Shown: piece after piece, positions 1 to 9,656 of the stretch
How the letters are laid out: every line of letters starts with the position of its first letter
Numbering within the stretch: the first letter of the stretch is position 1
DNA from: Clostridiales bacterium
GTDB taxonomy: Bacteria; Bacillota; Clostridia; Christensenellales; Aristaeellaceae
DNA length: 64,000 nucleotides
Direction: 5' to 3'
Assembly (NCBI GenBank): GCA_015056325.1
Contig: SVGL01000001.1
Span: forward strand, 248,001 to 312,000
Position numbers and translations under genes: made by a program
Notes under the pieces: generated by a model
Seen by the model: only the letters and a program-made list of their open reading frames with translations
Told to the model about the DNA's origin: nothing
Databases searched by the model: none

Positions 1-162
1 CACACCGAGACCCCCGGCATCTCCGATGCTCCCATCGCCTCCGTGCCCGCTGCCATCGTCGCCGGCAACACCGTTGACGTTGACACCGTGGCTGGCGCGA
101 CTGTCACCTCCAACGCCATCATCGATGCCGTTGTGAAGTGCCTGGAGCAGGCTGCCAACTAA
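1..162 (+). CDS. FMN-binding domain protein, C-terminal fragment (start outside window)
   Basis: Frame 1 open to TAA at 160-162; ...VDTVAGATVTSNAIIDAVVKCLEQAAN resembles the FMN_bind GAT(V)TS flavin attachment region. Confidence 0.7.
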   Translation, partial: HTETPGISDAPIASVPAAIVAGNTVDVDTVAGATVTSNAIIDAVVKCLEQAAN

Positions 163-297
163 TTCACAACTGAATTAGCCTTTCTGGACTCCTCTGTGGA
201 AGCAGGGGAGTCCATTTATGTTGAATTGTAAAATGTGCTGTGGATGATTGACGCAGGGGCATGTCTGTGATATTCTGCCAACAAAGGAGTGATCGCG

Positions 298-795
298 ATG
301 AAACGACGCATGACAGCTTTGGCTGTTTTGATGATCTGTTTGCTGCCCATAACAGCTTCGGCGAATTCTTCCTGGCGGTGGCTGAGTGAAACCCGGCCTT
401 ACGATGTGCTGCCCTTTGTGGCAGTCATTACGATTGCCATTGAAACGGCGGCGATGTGGTATGTGCTGGGGAAGCAGCATCTGGTGAGAATCGCTGTCGC
501 TGTGGTGATTGCGAATTTGCTGTCTTTTGCGGCGCCGTATCTGTGGATGAATTTTGAAATGCATGTCGAGGCGCTGAAGTCCTTCTCCTGGTTGATGGAG
601 AACGGGCATTATTATACGGTCGGTTGTGTATATTTGTGCATGACGCTGATGATTGAAGTGCCAGTGGTATTTCTTACGCTGCGAAAACATACGGGTAACA
701 AGTGGCGGTTTCTGCTGACCGTTGTTGGCTCAAACGCATTGACCACCCTGATCACCGCAGCCGCGGAACGCATTTTCTGCTACGGACATGGATAA
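298..795 (+). CDS. small multi-pass membrane protein, unknown function
   Basis: ORF 289..795; ATG at 298 after AAAGGAG; several hydrophobic segments. Confidence 0.6.
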   Translation: MKRRMTALAVLMICLLPITASANSSWRWLSETRPYDVLPFVAVITIAIETAAMWYVLGKQHLVRIAVAVVIANLLSFAAPYLWMNFEMHVEALKSFSWLMENGHYYTVGCVYLCMTLMIEVPVVFLTLRKHTGNKWRFLLTVVGSNALTTLITAAAERIFCYGHG

Positions 796-808
796 AACAG
801 CATACCAA

Positions 809-838
809 AAGGCTCCTCCTTGTGGAGGAGCCTTCTTG
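809..838. terminator. Rho-independent terminator, possibly bidirectional
   Basis: AAGGCTCCTCC-ttgt-GGAGGAGCCTT between convergent genes. Confidence 0.7.
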
Positions 839-840
839 CA

Positions 841-1386
841 TCACCGTTCACTTTTCAGCAGCGCATACCAGCAGGCGTCGCACACGCCCTGATTGTTCCA
901 GTCGGACTGTCGCAGCGTGCCCTCGTACTTCATGCCGCACTTTTTCATCACGTCGCCGGAATGCGGATTGCGGGGGTCGTGGCGGGCCTCGATGCGGTCA
1001 TAGCCGACCTCATCAAAGAGGCAGTCCATCACGGCCTTGAGGGCCTCGCTGACAATGCCCATGTGCCACCAGTTCCGTCCGATGCAGTAGCCAATGTGTG
1101 CCTTGCCAACCCGGTCATCATGCTCCACCACGGCCATGCTGCCGATGGGCTGGCCGTCATACACGATGGCCCACTGGTAATAGTCAGGCGCCGCATAGTG
1201 GCTGATCCAGTCGTTACACACCCATTGGCTCACCTCGACGCTCCTGTGCGTCGGCCACGTGAGGAACTTCGTCACCTCCGGGTCGCTGGCCCAGTTGGCG
1301 AACATGGCTGGCGCGTCGTCCACGGTAAAGGGACGCAGGGTCAGCCGCGGCGTTGTGAGGATATGTGTGCCTTTGTGATTCACCAT
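841..1386 (-). CDS. GNAT family N-acetyltransferase (RimJ/RimL-like)
   Basis: ILTTPRLTLRPFTVDDAPAMFANWASDPEV...; start at 1386 preceded by GGAGGG. Confidence 0.85.
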   Translation of the reverse strand: MVNHKGTHILTTPRLTLRPFTVDDAPAMFANWASDPEVTKFLTWPTHRSVEVSQWVCNDWISHYAAPDYYQWAIVYDGQPIGSMAVVEHDDRVGKAHIGYCIGRNWWHMGIVSEALKAVMDCLFDEVGYDRIEARHDPRNPHSGDVMKKCGMKYEGTLRQSDWNNQGVCDACWYALLKSER

Positions 1387-1440
1387 GGAAATCCCTCCTT
1401 GTACAGAAAAGCGCACAGGTTTCCCCGTGCGCTGTATGCA

Positions 1441-2037
1441 TTATTTCTTCTTGCTGCCGAGCTTGTTCTCGGTGCCCTTCAGCAGACGGCCGATGTTGGC
1501 ATGATGACGCCAGATCAGCAGCCCGGAGATAGCAATCACCCATACGATGACCAGCCAGTTTGCCCAGTTGGTGGCAATGACCATCACTGCGAACAGCGCC
1601 GCCAGAGTGATGGAACCCAAGGACACATACTTGGTGGTTGCGATTAGCGCGATGGCAACAACGTAACAGATGATCGCGGGGATGGGGAAGGTCATCAGCA
1701 TGACCGCCAGGGTAGAGGCTACGCCCTTGCCGCCCTTGAACTGGAAGAAGCAGGGCCAGTTGTGGCCGATGACGACCGCCAGACCAGCAACCATGGCGCC
1801 GTTGAGGTCCATCCAGACCCGGCCGATGATGCAGGCGATCAGTGCCTTCAGGATGTCCAGCACAAAGACGATCAGGCCGGTCTTCACGCCCATGACGCGC
1901 AGCACATTGGTAGCGCCGGTGTTCTTGCTGCCGACCTCGCGCAGATTCGGGCCGCCCTTGAGCTTGGCCACGATCATGCCGAAGGAGATGCTGCCCAGCA
2001 GATAGGCGATCACCGCGATAATGACGTAATTCATCAT
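1441..2037 (-). CDS. plsY: glycerol-3-phosphate acyltransferase PlsY
   Basis: LLGSISFGMIVAKLKG..LREVGSKNTGATNVLRVMG...FKGGKGVAS motifs. Confidence 0.93.
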   Translation of the reverse strand: MMNYVIIAVIAYLLGSISFGMIVAKLKGGPNLREVGSKNTGATNVLRVMGVKTGLIVFVLDILKALIACIIGRVWMDLNGAMVAGLAVVIGHNWPCFFQFKGGKGVASTLAVMLMTFPIPAIICYVVAIALIATTKYVSLGSITLAALFAVMVIATNWANWLVIVWVIAISGLLIWRHHANIGRLLKGTENKLGSKKK

Positions 2038-2047
2038 GTTTGCCTCC

Positions 2048-3379
2048 TTACTTGTCCTTCTTCTTCTCACGCAGGAGGAAGCGGATGGGGGTGCCGGTGA
2101 AGTCGAAGGTCTTGCGGAAGTAGTTCTCCAGGTAGCGCTCGTAGGCGAAGTGCATGAGTGTCTCGTCGTTGACGAAGAGGATGAACAGGGGCGGGCAGGT
2201 AGACTGCTGGGTGACGTAGTAGATCTTCAGGCGGCGGCCATTGGTCGCCGGGGGCTGGAGATCGGCGGTAGCGTCGGTGAGGACGTCGTTGAGGATGCCG
2301 GTGGGGATGCGCTTGCTTGCCTGGGCCCAAACCTGATCCACCATGTCCATCACGGTGTGCACGCGCTGGCCGGTCTTGGCGGAGAGGAAGAGCACGGGCG
2401 CATAGTCCATGAACTTCAGGTCCTCCAGCACCTGCTTCTTGTAGGATTCGAGGGTGCCGGTTTCCTTTTCGATCGCGTCCCACTTGTTGATGACAACGAT
2501 GACAGCCTTGCCCTCCTCGCGGATGAGGCCGGCGATCTTGGTGTCCTGCTCGGTCACGCCGTCCTGGGCGTCGATGAGCAGAAGCGCCACGTCGCAGCGG
2601 CGGATAGCCGCAATGGAGCGCAGCACGCTGTAGCGCTCCAGGGACTCGTCCTCAATCTGGCTCTTGCGGCGGATGCCGGCGGTGTCGATGATGTTGTACT
2701 CCGTGCCGTTGACCTTGAACTTGGTGTCGATGGCGTCACGGGTGGTGCCGGCGATGTTGGAGACCATGGTGCGCTCCTGACCGAGCAGCTTGTTCACCAG
2801 GGAGGACTTGCCCACGTTGGGGCGGCCCACGACGGCCAGCTGCAGCACGTGATCTTCCTCGTCCAGTTCATCCTTGGTCTGGGGCGGCAGCTCCTTGCAG
2901 ATGGCCTCCAGCAGGTCGCCCAGGCCCATCATGTTCGCCGCGCTGATGGCGATTGGATCGCCGATGCCCAGCTCATAGAACTCGTAGATATTGTCCACCA
3001 TGGAGATGTGGTCGACCTTGTTGATCGCAAGAATCACGGGCTTCGAGGTCTTGCGCAGCATGTTGGCGACCTCGCGATCATCGTCGGTGAGGCCCGTGCG
3101 GCCATCGGCGAAGAAGCAGATCACATCCGCGGTATCCATGGCAATCTCCGCCTGGTGCCGCATCTGGGAGAGCAGCACGTCCTCGCTGCGGGGGTCAATA
3201 CCGCCGGTGTCGATCATGGTGAAGCGGCGGTTTTGCCACTCCACGTCGCAGTAGATGCGGTCGCGGGTGACACCGGGGGTATCTTCGACGATGGAGATGC
3301 GCTTGCCGGTGATGCGGTTGAAGAAAGTAGACTTGCCAACGTTGGGACGGCCGACGATGGCAACGAGGGGCTTAGCCAT
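2048..3379 (-). CDS. der: ribosome biogenesis GTPase Der (EngA), two G domains
   Basis: Two GRPNVGKS motifs, KH-like C terminus. Confidence 0.97.
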   Translation of the reverse strand: MAKPLVAIVGRPNVGKSTFFNRITGKRISIVEDTPGVTRDRIYCDVEWQNRRFTMIDTGGIDPRSEDVLLSQMRHQAEIAMDTADVICFFADGRTGLTDDDREVANMLRKTSKPVILAINKVDHISMVDNIYEFYELGIGDPIAISAANMMGLGDLLEAICKELPPQTKDELDEEDHVLQLAVVGRPNVGKSSLVNKLLGQERTMVSNIAGTTRDAIDTKFKVNGTEYNIIDTAGIRRKSQIEDESLERYSVLRSIAAIRRCDVALLLIDAQDGVTEQDTKIAGLIREEGKAVIVVINKWDAIEKETGTLESYKKQVLEDLKFMDYAPVLFLSAKTGQRVHTVMDMVDQVWAQASKRIPTGILNDVLTDATADLQPPATNGRRLKIYYVTQQSTCPPLFILFVNDETLMHFAYERYLENYFRKTFDFTGTPIRFLLREKKKDK

Positions 3380-3410
3380 ATTTGTGTCCTCCTAATGAAC
3401 GGCTGAGGAT

Positions 3411-4715
3411 TTACTCCTGATAGCCGGAGATCGCGCGCCAGAAGCCTTCACCGGTTGCTTCGGTGATTCGCAGGGGTGCGGGCAGCGCCTTGCGCACATC
3501 CTCGACGGACATATCGTCCAGGAAAAGATCGCCCTCTGCGCGGATCATGCTCCGCACGATGAGGATCTCGTCAGCATTTACGTCTTTGCATTGCTCCACC
3601 AGGTCGCCGCCGGTGATGAGCCCTGCCACGGTCACCGATTCGCCAAAGAATCGGTTTGTGATAGGGCGTACCTCCACGGTGGTACCTTTGGGGGCGTACT
3701 GATCCGCCAGCCGCTGCAGGAACGGTGCGATGGAAGTGCCTGTGGCGATACACAGCCTGCGGGGCGCGGTTTCTTCTACCGGGTAATCCTCGGCGGCGTA
3801 TTGCAGGTCAGTCTCGAACATCCTCAGCATGCCCACGCCGTTCTCAATCTGCGGGTAGTCCTCGTATTCCTCGTCCTCGGGGAGGGGGAGGCCGGACAGG
3901 CAGTAGAACTCGTCTGCCGGGAAGACGAAGCGGGTGCCCATTTCCGAAAAGAATTTCTTCTGCAGGGGCTTCATGGATTCGATCAGCTCGGTGGCCATCT
4001 GCTTGTCGTAGGGCTTGATGTAGGGCAGGCCGTCGCGGTGCTTGGTCAGGCCGATGGGCACCAGCGCGATGGACTGCGCCGCGGGAGCCAGCTCTGCCAG
4101 CTCGCGGATGGACTTCATCAGGATTTCGCCGTCGTTCCAGCCGGGGCAGAGCACGATCTGGCAATGGAAGCGGATGCCGTGCTTCTTCAGCAAGCGGAGA
4201 TTATCCATGATCTGCGCGGCCTTGGGGTTGCGCAGCATTTTCACGCGCATGTCCGGGTCGGTGCAATGCACGGAAATGTACAGCGGGGATACCTTACGGC
4301 GGATGATTCGGTCAAGCTCTGCGTCATCAATGTTGGTCATTGTGATGTAGTTGCCCATCATCAGCGACAACCGCCAGTCATCATCCTTGACATAGAGGGT
4401 TTTGCGCATGCCGGGGGGCATCTGGTCAATGAAGCAGAAGATGCAATGATTTTTGCAGGGGCGGGGAGAGGAAACGATGGTCTGATCGAGGGTTACGCCA
4501 AGTGGCTCCCAGTCCTGCTTACGGACGTGGAGCGTTTCTTCCCGACCATCGGCGCGGCGGATGACCATGTCAAACCGTCTATTCGCTGTCAGGGCTTGAT
4601 AATCGATCTGGTCGATGATGGGTTCTCCTGCGATGGAGACGAGCTGGTCGCCTTCCTGCAGGCCAAGCCTTTGGGCAATGGAGCCAGGCTGCACATGGGT
4701 GATTGCAGTAGCCAT
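3411..4715 (-). CDS. DUF512/PDZ-type putative radical SAM protein
   Basis: N-terminal PDZ-like segment, C-x3-C-x2-C (CKNHCIFC); der/plsY neighbourhood typical of this Firmicute family. Confidence 0.88.
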   Translation of the reverse strand: MATAITHVQPGSIAQRLGLQEGDQLVSIAGEPIIDQIDYQALTANRRFDMVIRRADGREETLHVRKQDWEPLGVTLDQTIVSSPRPCKNHCIFCFIDQMPPGMRKTLYVKDDDWRLSLMMGNYITMTNIDDAELDRIIRRKVSPLYISVHCTDPDMRVKMLRNPKAAQIMDNLRLLKKHGIRFHCQIVLCPGWNDGEILMKSIRELAELAPAAQSIALVPIGLTKHRDGLPYIKPYDKQMATELIESMKPLQKKFFSEMGTRFVFPADEFYCLSGLPLPEDEEYEDYPQIENGVGMLRMFETDLQYAAEDYPVEETAPRRLCIATGTSIAPFLQRLADQYAPKGTTVEVRPITNRFFGESVTVAGLITGGDLVEQCKDVNADEILIVRSMIRAEGDLFLDDMSVEDVRKALPAPLRITEATGEGFWRAISGYQE

Positions 4716-4932
4716 ACGCCGCCTCCTTCCTACAGTTTTGCACAACTTAAACAGGCGATGCGCATACTTCACGCATCATACCTATTATGCGGCAGAATTG
4801 CCCAAAAGTCAAGGGGACTTCGTCCCACTTCCTTTCAAACAGCATCAATATGTCGTTGTGAATGCCATCTTTCGGCAGCGTGTATGAGGATCGAAGCATT
4901 GACCAAACTACTGTCCAAAGGGGGATGAAAGC

Positions 4933-6177
4933 ATGGCGACATACCGCATCAGGCATTGCGAGCAGCTTCGGGGAGAAGTGATTATCCATTCGGCGAAGAA
5001 TGCCGTGCTGCCGCTGATGTGCGCGTGTCTGCTGACGCGGGAGCCGCTGATATTGGAGCATGTGCCGAATCTGACGGATGTACAGACGCTCCTGGATATT
5101 CTGGCGGATTGCGGTGTTTCCATGCGCCGGGACGGAAACACGCTGACGCTTTGGGCAGAGGAGCCCAAATCGCCTGCGGTGACGGATTTGCTCAGCCGGA
5201 TGCGCGCATCGGTGCTGGTGATGGGCCCTCTGCTGGCACGCACCGGATATGCGCGCGTCAGTTTACCCGGCGGATGTGCCATCGGCCAGCGTCCCATCGA
5301 TCTACACTTAAAGGGCATGGAGGCCCTGGGTGCACAGGTGCAGCTGACACCGGGCTCGGTGACGCTGCAAGGGAAGCTCCGGGGAGGGAATATATACTTG
5401 GATTTCCCCTCTGTGGGCGCGACGGAGAACATCCTTCTGGCAGCAGCCCTTGCGGATGGCGTCACCCGCATCGAAAATGCCGCCAAGGAGCCGGAAATTG
5501 TTGATTTATGTGGCTGTCTTGTGCAGATGGGCGCAGGTATTACCGGCGCCGGGAGCGGCACCATCACGGTGGAAGGAAGGGAGAGCTTGCACGGCTGCAC
5601 CTGGCGGCCTATTCCGGACAGAATCGAGGCGGGGACGATCCTCTGCGCCTCCGCGATGACGGAAGGAAGCGTACTGCTGCGGGGGATCCGGGCAGATCAG
5701 ATGCAGGCGGTGCTCTTCAAGCTGGCAGAGACAGGCGTAACCCTGCGGGATTCGCCCGCTGGCCTGCGTCTGACGGGGCGCGGCAGCCAGCCCATCCAGG
5801 TGCGTACGCTGGCATATCCTGGTTTTCCCACGGATATGCAGGCCCCCATGATGGCGCTGGCGCTGCGGCTTCGTGGTACCTCCGTCTTCATGGAGACCAT
5901 CTTTGAAAATCGCTTCATGCATGCACGGGAGATGGTCCGTCTGGGGGCGAACATCCGCATTGAGGACCGCATCGCCTTGGTCAGCGGCGGCGGCATGCTC
6001 TCCGGCACAACCGTCTCCAGCACGGATCTGCGGGGCGGTGCAGCGATGATGCTGGCAGGTCTGGCTGCAGAGGGGGAGACCATCCTCCGCGATCCGGCGG
6101 GGCACATTGCCCGGGGTTATGAGGACTTGCCGGGAATGCTGGGCAGCCTTGGGGCGGACATCGTCATGGAAGTATAA
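4933..6177 (+). CDS. murA: UDP-N-acetylglucosamine 1-carboxyvinyltransferase
   Basis: PGGCAIGQRPIDLHLKGMEALGA contains the catalytic Cys loop; EPSP-synthase fold repeats. Confidence 0.93.
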   Translation: MATYRIRHCEQLRGEVIIHSAKNAVLPLMCACLLTREPLILEHVPNLTDVQTLLDILADCGVSMRRDGNTLTLWAEEPKSPAVTDLLSRMRASVLVMGPLLARTGYARVSLPGGCAIGQRPIDLHLKGMEALGAQVQLTPGSVTLQGKLRGGNIYLDFPSVGATENILLAAALADGVTRIENAAKEPEIVDLCGCLVQMGAGITGAGSGTITVEGRESLHGCTWRPIPDRIEAGTILCASAMTEGSVLLRGIRADQMQAVLFKLAETGVTLRDSPAGLRLTGRGSQPIQVRTLAYPGFPTDMQAPMMALALRLRGTSVFMETIFENRFMHAREMVRLGANIRIEDRIALVSGGGMLSGTTVSSTDLRGGAAMMLAGLAAEGETILRDPAGHIARGYEDLPGMLGSLGADIVMEV

Positions 6178-6190
6178 CGTACGTTTTACT

Positions 6191-6219
6191 TTGACACAGC
6201 GGCCAAAACGTGCTATTCT
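6191..6219 (+). promoter_or_regulatory. promoter of the MATE gene
   Basis: TTGACA-N17-TATTCT. Confidence 0.65.
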
Positions 6220-6250
6220 ATCTGTCATACGACAGAAAGAAGGGATTATC

Positions 6251-7639
6251 ATGGCACGCAAGGACGTGGACATGACCCGCGGCAGTATTCTCAAACATTA
6301 TCTGGCCTTTGCAGCGCCATTGGCGGTTGGCCTGCTTTTCCAGCAGCTCTACAATGCGGTGGATGCAGCTATTATCGGTAACTTCGGCCCGCCAAATGCA
6401 CTTGGCGCAGTGACTTCCACCGGCAGCATTATCAACATGCTGATCGGCATCTTCAACGGTCTGTCCCTGGGCACTGGCGTGGTGCTGAGCCAGGCCTATG
6501 GCGCCCATGATGAGGAACGCATTGGCAAAGTTGTCCACACAACGATGCTCGCCACCCTCATCCTGTGTGTAATTGCCACAGTGCTGGGCTTGTTCATTGC
6601 CCGGCCTGCACTGGTGATGATGAACACACCGCCGGAGATCATGGAGATGTCTGTCACCTACCTGATGACCTACTTCGCTGGCATCAGCGGACTGCTGATC
6701 TACAACATGGGCTCGGCGATCCTGCGCGCGGTGGGGGATTCCAAACGTCCCTTGTACTTCCTGATCTTTTCCGCTGTGGTCAACACGGTGCTGGACCTGG
6801 TGTTCGTGATTCTGCTGGACATGAGTGTCTTCGGCGTGGCACTGGCCACGATTATTGCCCAGGGGTTGTCCGCGCTGCTGGTGGTGTATGTCCTGATGAA
6901 AGAAAAGAGCGCCTACGGCCTGCGTTTGCCCGCGCTGCGTATTGACAAGGCGGAGTGTAAGGAGATCTTCCGCCTGGGCCTGCCCTCCAGCATCCAGCAG
7001 GGCCTGACTAGCTTCTCCAACGTGTTCGTCATGGGCTATGTCAACGCCTTTGGCGCGGACTGCACCAGCGGCTGGGGCGCGTACAACAAGCTGGATATGT
7101 TCCTGATGGTGCCGGTGATGGCGCTGGCCCAGGCATCCACCACTTTTGTTGGGCAGAACTGGGGCGCGAAGCAGTATGCCCGCGCGAAAAAGGGCGTGCG
7201 CTCGGGCGTGATCATGTCTATGATCTGCCTGGTGACCATGGCTGCTGCGGTGCTCCTCTTCGCCAATCCGCTGTTGCACCTGATCACCAAGAACCCCGCA
7301 GAGATCGCCTATGGCGAGCGCTTCATCCGTATCATTACGCCCTTTTACATCACCATCTGTTTCAACCAGATGTACGCCGGCGCACTGCGGGGCATTGGCA
7401 GCGCCAAAACGCCGATGTTCATCTTCCTGGGCTCCTTCGTGGCCTTCCGCCAGGCGTTCCTGTTCCTGGTGAAGCTGCTGGTGGACTTCAATATCATCGG
7501 CAACCTCTCCGACGCACATTTCAACCTGATGTCCCTAGCGTTCCCCATGGGATGGATGATGGCAAGCGCGTTGCTGATCATCTTCTACCGGCGGTCGAAG
7601 CTGTTCCATGCGGAGGACGAAACGCCCATTGCGGCATAA
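6251..7639 (+). CDS. MATE family efflux transporter
   Basis: About 12 TM segments, MATE signature regions (LFQQLYNAVDAAIIGNF...). Confidence 0.92.
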   Translation: MARKDVDMTRGSILKHYLAFAAPLAVGLLFQQLYNAVDAAIIGNFGPPNALGAVTSTGSIINMLIGIFNGLSLGTGVVLSQAYGAHDEERIGKVVHTTMLATLILCVIATVLGLFIARPALVMMNTPPEIMEMSVTYLMTYFAGISGLLIYNMGSAILRAVGDSKRPLYFLIFSAVVNTVLDLVFVILLDMSVFGVALATIIAQGLSALLVVYVLMKEKSAYGLRLPALRIDKAECKEIFRLGLPSSIQQGLTSFSNVFVMGYVNAFGADCTSGWGAYNKLDMFLMVPVMALAQASTTFVGQNWGAKQYARAKKGVRSGVIMSMICLVTMAAAVLLFANPLLHLITKNPAEIAYGERFIRIITPFYITICFNQMYAGALRGIGSAKTPMFIFLGSFVAFRQAFLFLVKLLVDFNIIGNLSDAHFNLMSLAFPMGWMMASALLIIFYRRSKLFHAEDETPIAA

Positions 7640-7644
7640 TCGTA

Positions 7645-7685
7645 TACACAAAGACCCGGGCCGGTTGGCTCGGGTCTTCGTGTGT
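7645..7685. terminator. terminator between convergent MATE and ABC-F genes
   Basis: ACACAAAGACCCGGGCC-ggtt-GGCTCGGGTCTTcGTGTGT. Confidence 0.7.
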
Positions 7686-9490
7686 TATCCGTTCTTCTGC
7701 GCCTGGATCTGCTCCCATTTTTCCTGCAGGAACAGCCAACGCTCGGTGGCCTCGTCCAGCTTGCGCTGGGTCTCCTCCTGTTCGGCCATGAGGGCCGCGA
7801 CCTTCACATAGTCCGCGGCGTTTGCGTCGATCTCTGCTGCAAGGGACTCGACCTTCTCCTCCAGCTGCATCACGGTATCCTCGATGGTTTCGAAGTCCCG
7901 CTGCTCCTTGAAGGAGAACCGCACTGCAGAGTGCTGGCGGCGCTGGGGCTCAGCAGGCTTGATTTCCGCTTTGATGGGGGAGGCGGCCTCTCGTTTCTCC
8001 TCCTGGGCGTCCAGGTAGCTCTGGTAGCCGCCGATATAGGGCACCATCTTGCCGTCCTCCACGGCGAAGAGGTGGGTGGTGATGCGGTCCAGGAAATAGC
8101 GGTCGTGGCTGACGGCAATAATCGCGCCCTGGAAGGAGTCCAGATAGTCCTCCAGGATGTTCAGCGTGTCCAGGTCGAGATCGTTGGTGGGCTCGTCCAG
8201 GATGAGCACGTTGGGCGCGGCCATCAGGATGCGCAGCAGGTACAGACGGCGCATTTCGCCGCCGGACAGGCTGGAAACCTTCTGGTACTGCATCTGGCTG
8301 GGGAAGAGGAAGGTTTCCGCCATCTGGGAGGCGGTGAGGTCACCGTCGGGGGTGTAGACCTTGACGGCCACGTCCTTCACGGCGTCGATGATGCGGGTGT
8401 CCGGATCCAGCGGTGGGCAGTGCTGGGCGAAGTAGCCGATCTTGACTGTGTCGCCCTTTTCGATCACGCCGGATGCAGGGGGCAGCTCACCGCACAGCGT
8501 ACGAAGAAGCGTAGTTTTGCCAGCGCCGTTGCCGCCCACAATGCCTACGCGGTCATCGCGCAGCAAAGTGTAGGAGAAGTCACGAACCAGCGTATTTCCG
8601 CCGATGGCCACGTCCAGGCGGTCCCAGCTGACGATCTTCTTGCCCAGGCGGCTGGCCACAGACTTCATCGTCAGCTCGGCCTCCGGCGGGGCCTCCTTGA
8701 TAGCTTCTGCCACTGCGTCAAAGCGCTGGATGCGGCCCTTAGCTTTGGTGGAGCGGGCGGGTGCGCCGCGGCGGATCCACGCCAGTTCCTTGCGGTAGAG
8801 GGACTTGTTCTTGCGCAGGGTTGCGGCCTGCATTTCTTCGCGCTGGGCGCGCTCCTCCAAATAGCCGGAGTAGGCGCAGTTGTACACGCCCACATCGCCG
8901 CCGCCAACATTGAAGATTCGGTTAAAGGCCCGCTCCAGCAGGTAACGGTCATGGGTGACGACAATCAGCGTCTTGCGCCACTTGAGGAGGCGATCCTCCA
9001 GCCACTGGGCCATGTCCAGGTCAATGTGGTTGGTGGGCTCGTCCAGGAGCAGTACGTCGCTGTCCCGGCAGAGCACGCCCGCCAATGCCACGCGCATTCG
9101 CTGCCCGCCGGAAAGCTGGCTGACGGGCTGCTGCAAATCGGTAAAGCCCAGCTGGGTGAGGAGTGTTGATGCCTCATAAGCGGCTGCAGCGGTATCCTCG
9201 CCGGGCCGGGCAGGAAGGTACTGCAGCGCTGCCTCGGTGATGGTGGCGTCTTCACGGAGCACGGGCGTCTGCGGCAGATAGGCGATGGACATGTTCCGCT
9301 GCACGGCAATGCTGCCGTTGTCGGGCTTCTCCAACCCTGCCAAAAGGCGCAGGAACGTCGATTTGCCGCTGCCGTTTTTGCCTACCACGCCGATGCGGTC
9401 TCCGTCGGAGATGGTAAGGGTCACATTGTTCATCAACATCTTCTCGGAGTAGAAGATGGTCACGTCATTGAAGGAAAATGCGCTTGCCAT
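7685..9490 (-). CDS. ABC-F family ATP-binding cassette protein
   Basis: Two nucleotide-binding domains, LSGGQ and LSGGE motifs, no TM segments, ABC-F linker. Confidence 0.92.
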   Translation of the reverse strand: MASAFSFNDVTIFYSEKMLMNNVTLTISDGDRIGVVGKNGSGKSTFLRLLAGLEKPDNGSIAVQRNMSIAYLPQTPVLREDATITEAALQYLPARPGEDTAAAAYEASTLLTQLGFTDLQQPVSQLSGGQRMRVALAGVLCRDSDVLLLDEPTNHIDLDMAQWLEDRLLKWRKTLIVVTHDRYLLERAFNRIFNVGGGDVGVYNCAYSGYLEERAQREEMQAATLRKNKSLYRKELAWIRRGAPARSTKAKGRIQRFDAVAEAIKEAPPEAELTMKSVASRLGKKIVSWDRLDVAIGGNTLVRDFSYTLLRDDRVGIVGGNGAGKTTLLRTLCGELPPASGVIEKGDTVKIGYFAQHCPPLDPDTRIIDAVKDVAVKVYTPDGDLTASQMAETFLFPSQMQYQKVSSLSGGEMRRLYLLRILMAAPNVLILDEPTNDLDLDTLNILEDYLDSFQGAIIAVSHDRYFLDRITTHLFAVEDGKMVPYIGGYQSYLDAQEEKREAASPIKAEIKPAEPQRRQHSAVRFSFKEQRDFETIEDTVMQLEEKVESLAAEIDANAADYVKVAALMAEQEETQRKLDEATERWLFLQEKWEQIQAQKNG

Positions 9491-9572
9491 GGGATTACCC
9501 CTTTCTTTGTCGGGAGTATTCTATCACATTTCCGTCGCGGACGCAAGAAAATCGAAAATCACATAAAATGTA

Positions 9573-9601
9573 TTGACAAACGATAAATGGTGTGATATCC
9601 T
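9573..9601 (+). promoter_or_regulatory. promoter of the radical SAM gene
   Basis: TTGACA-N17-TATCCT. Confidence 0.65.
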
Positions 9602-9656
9602 GCATATATCGCAAAACAATAAATCGTGTTTGAAATACGATGCGGGAGGAAATGCC

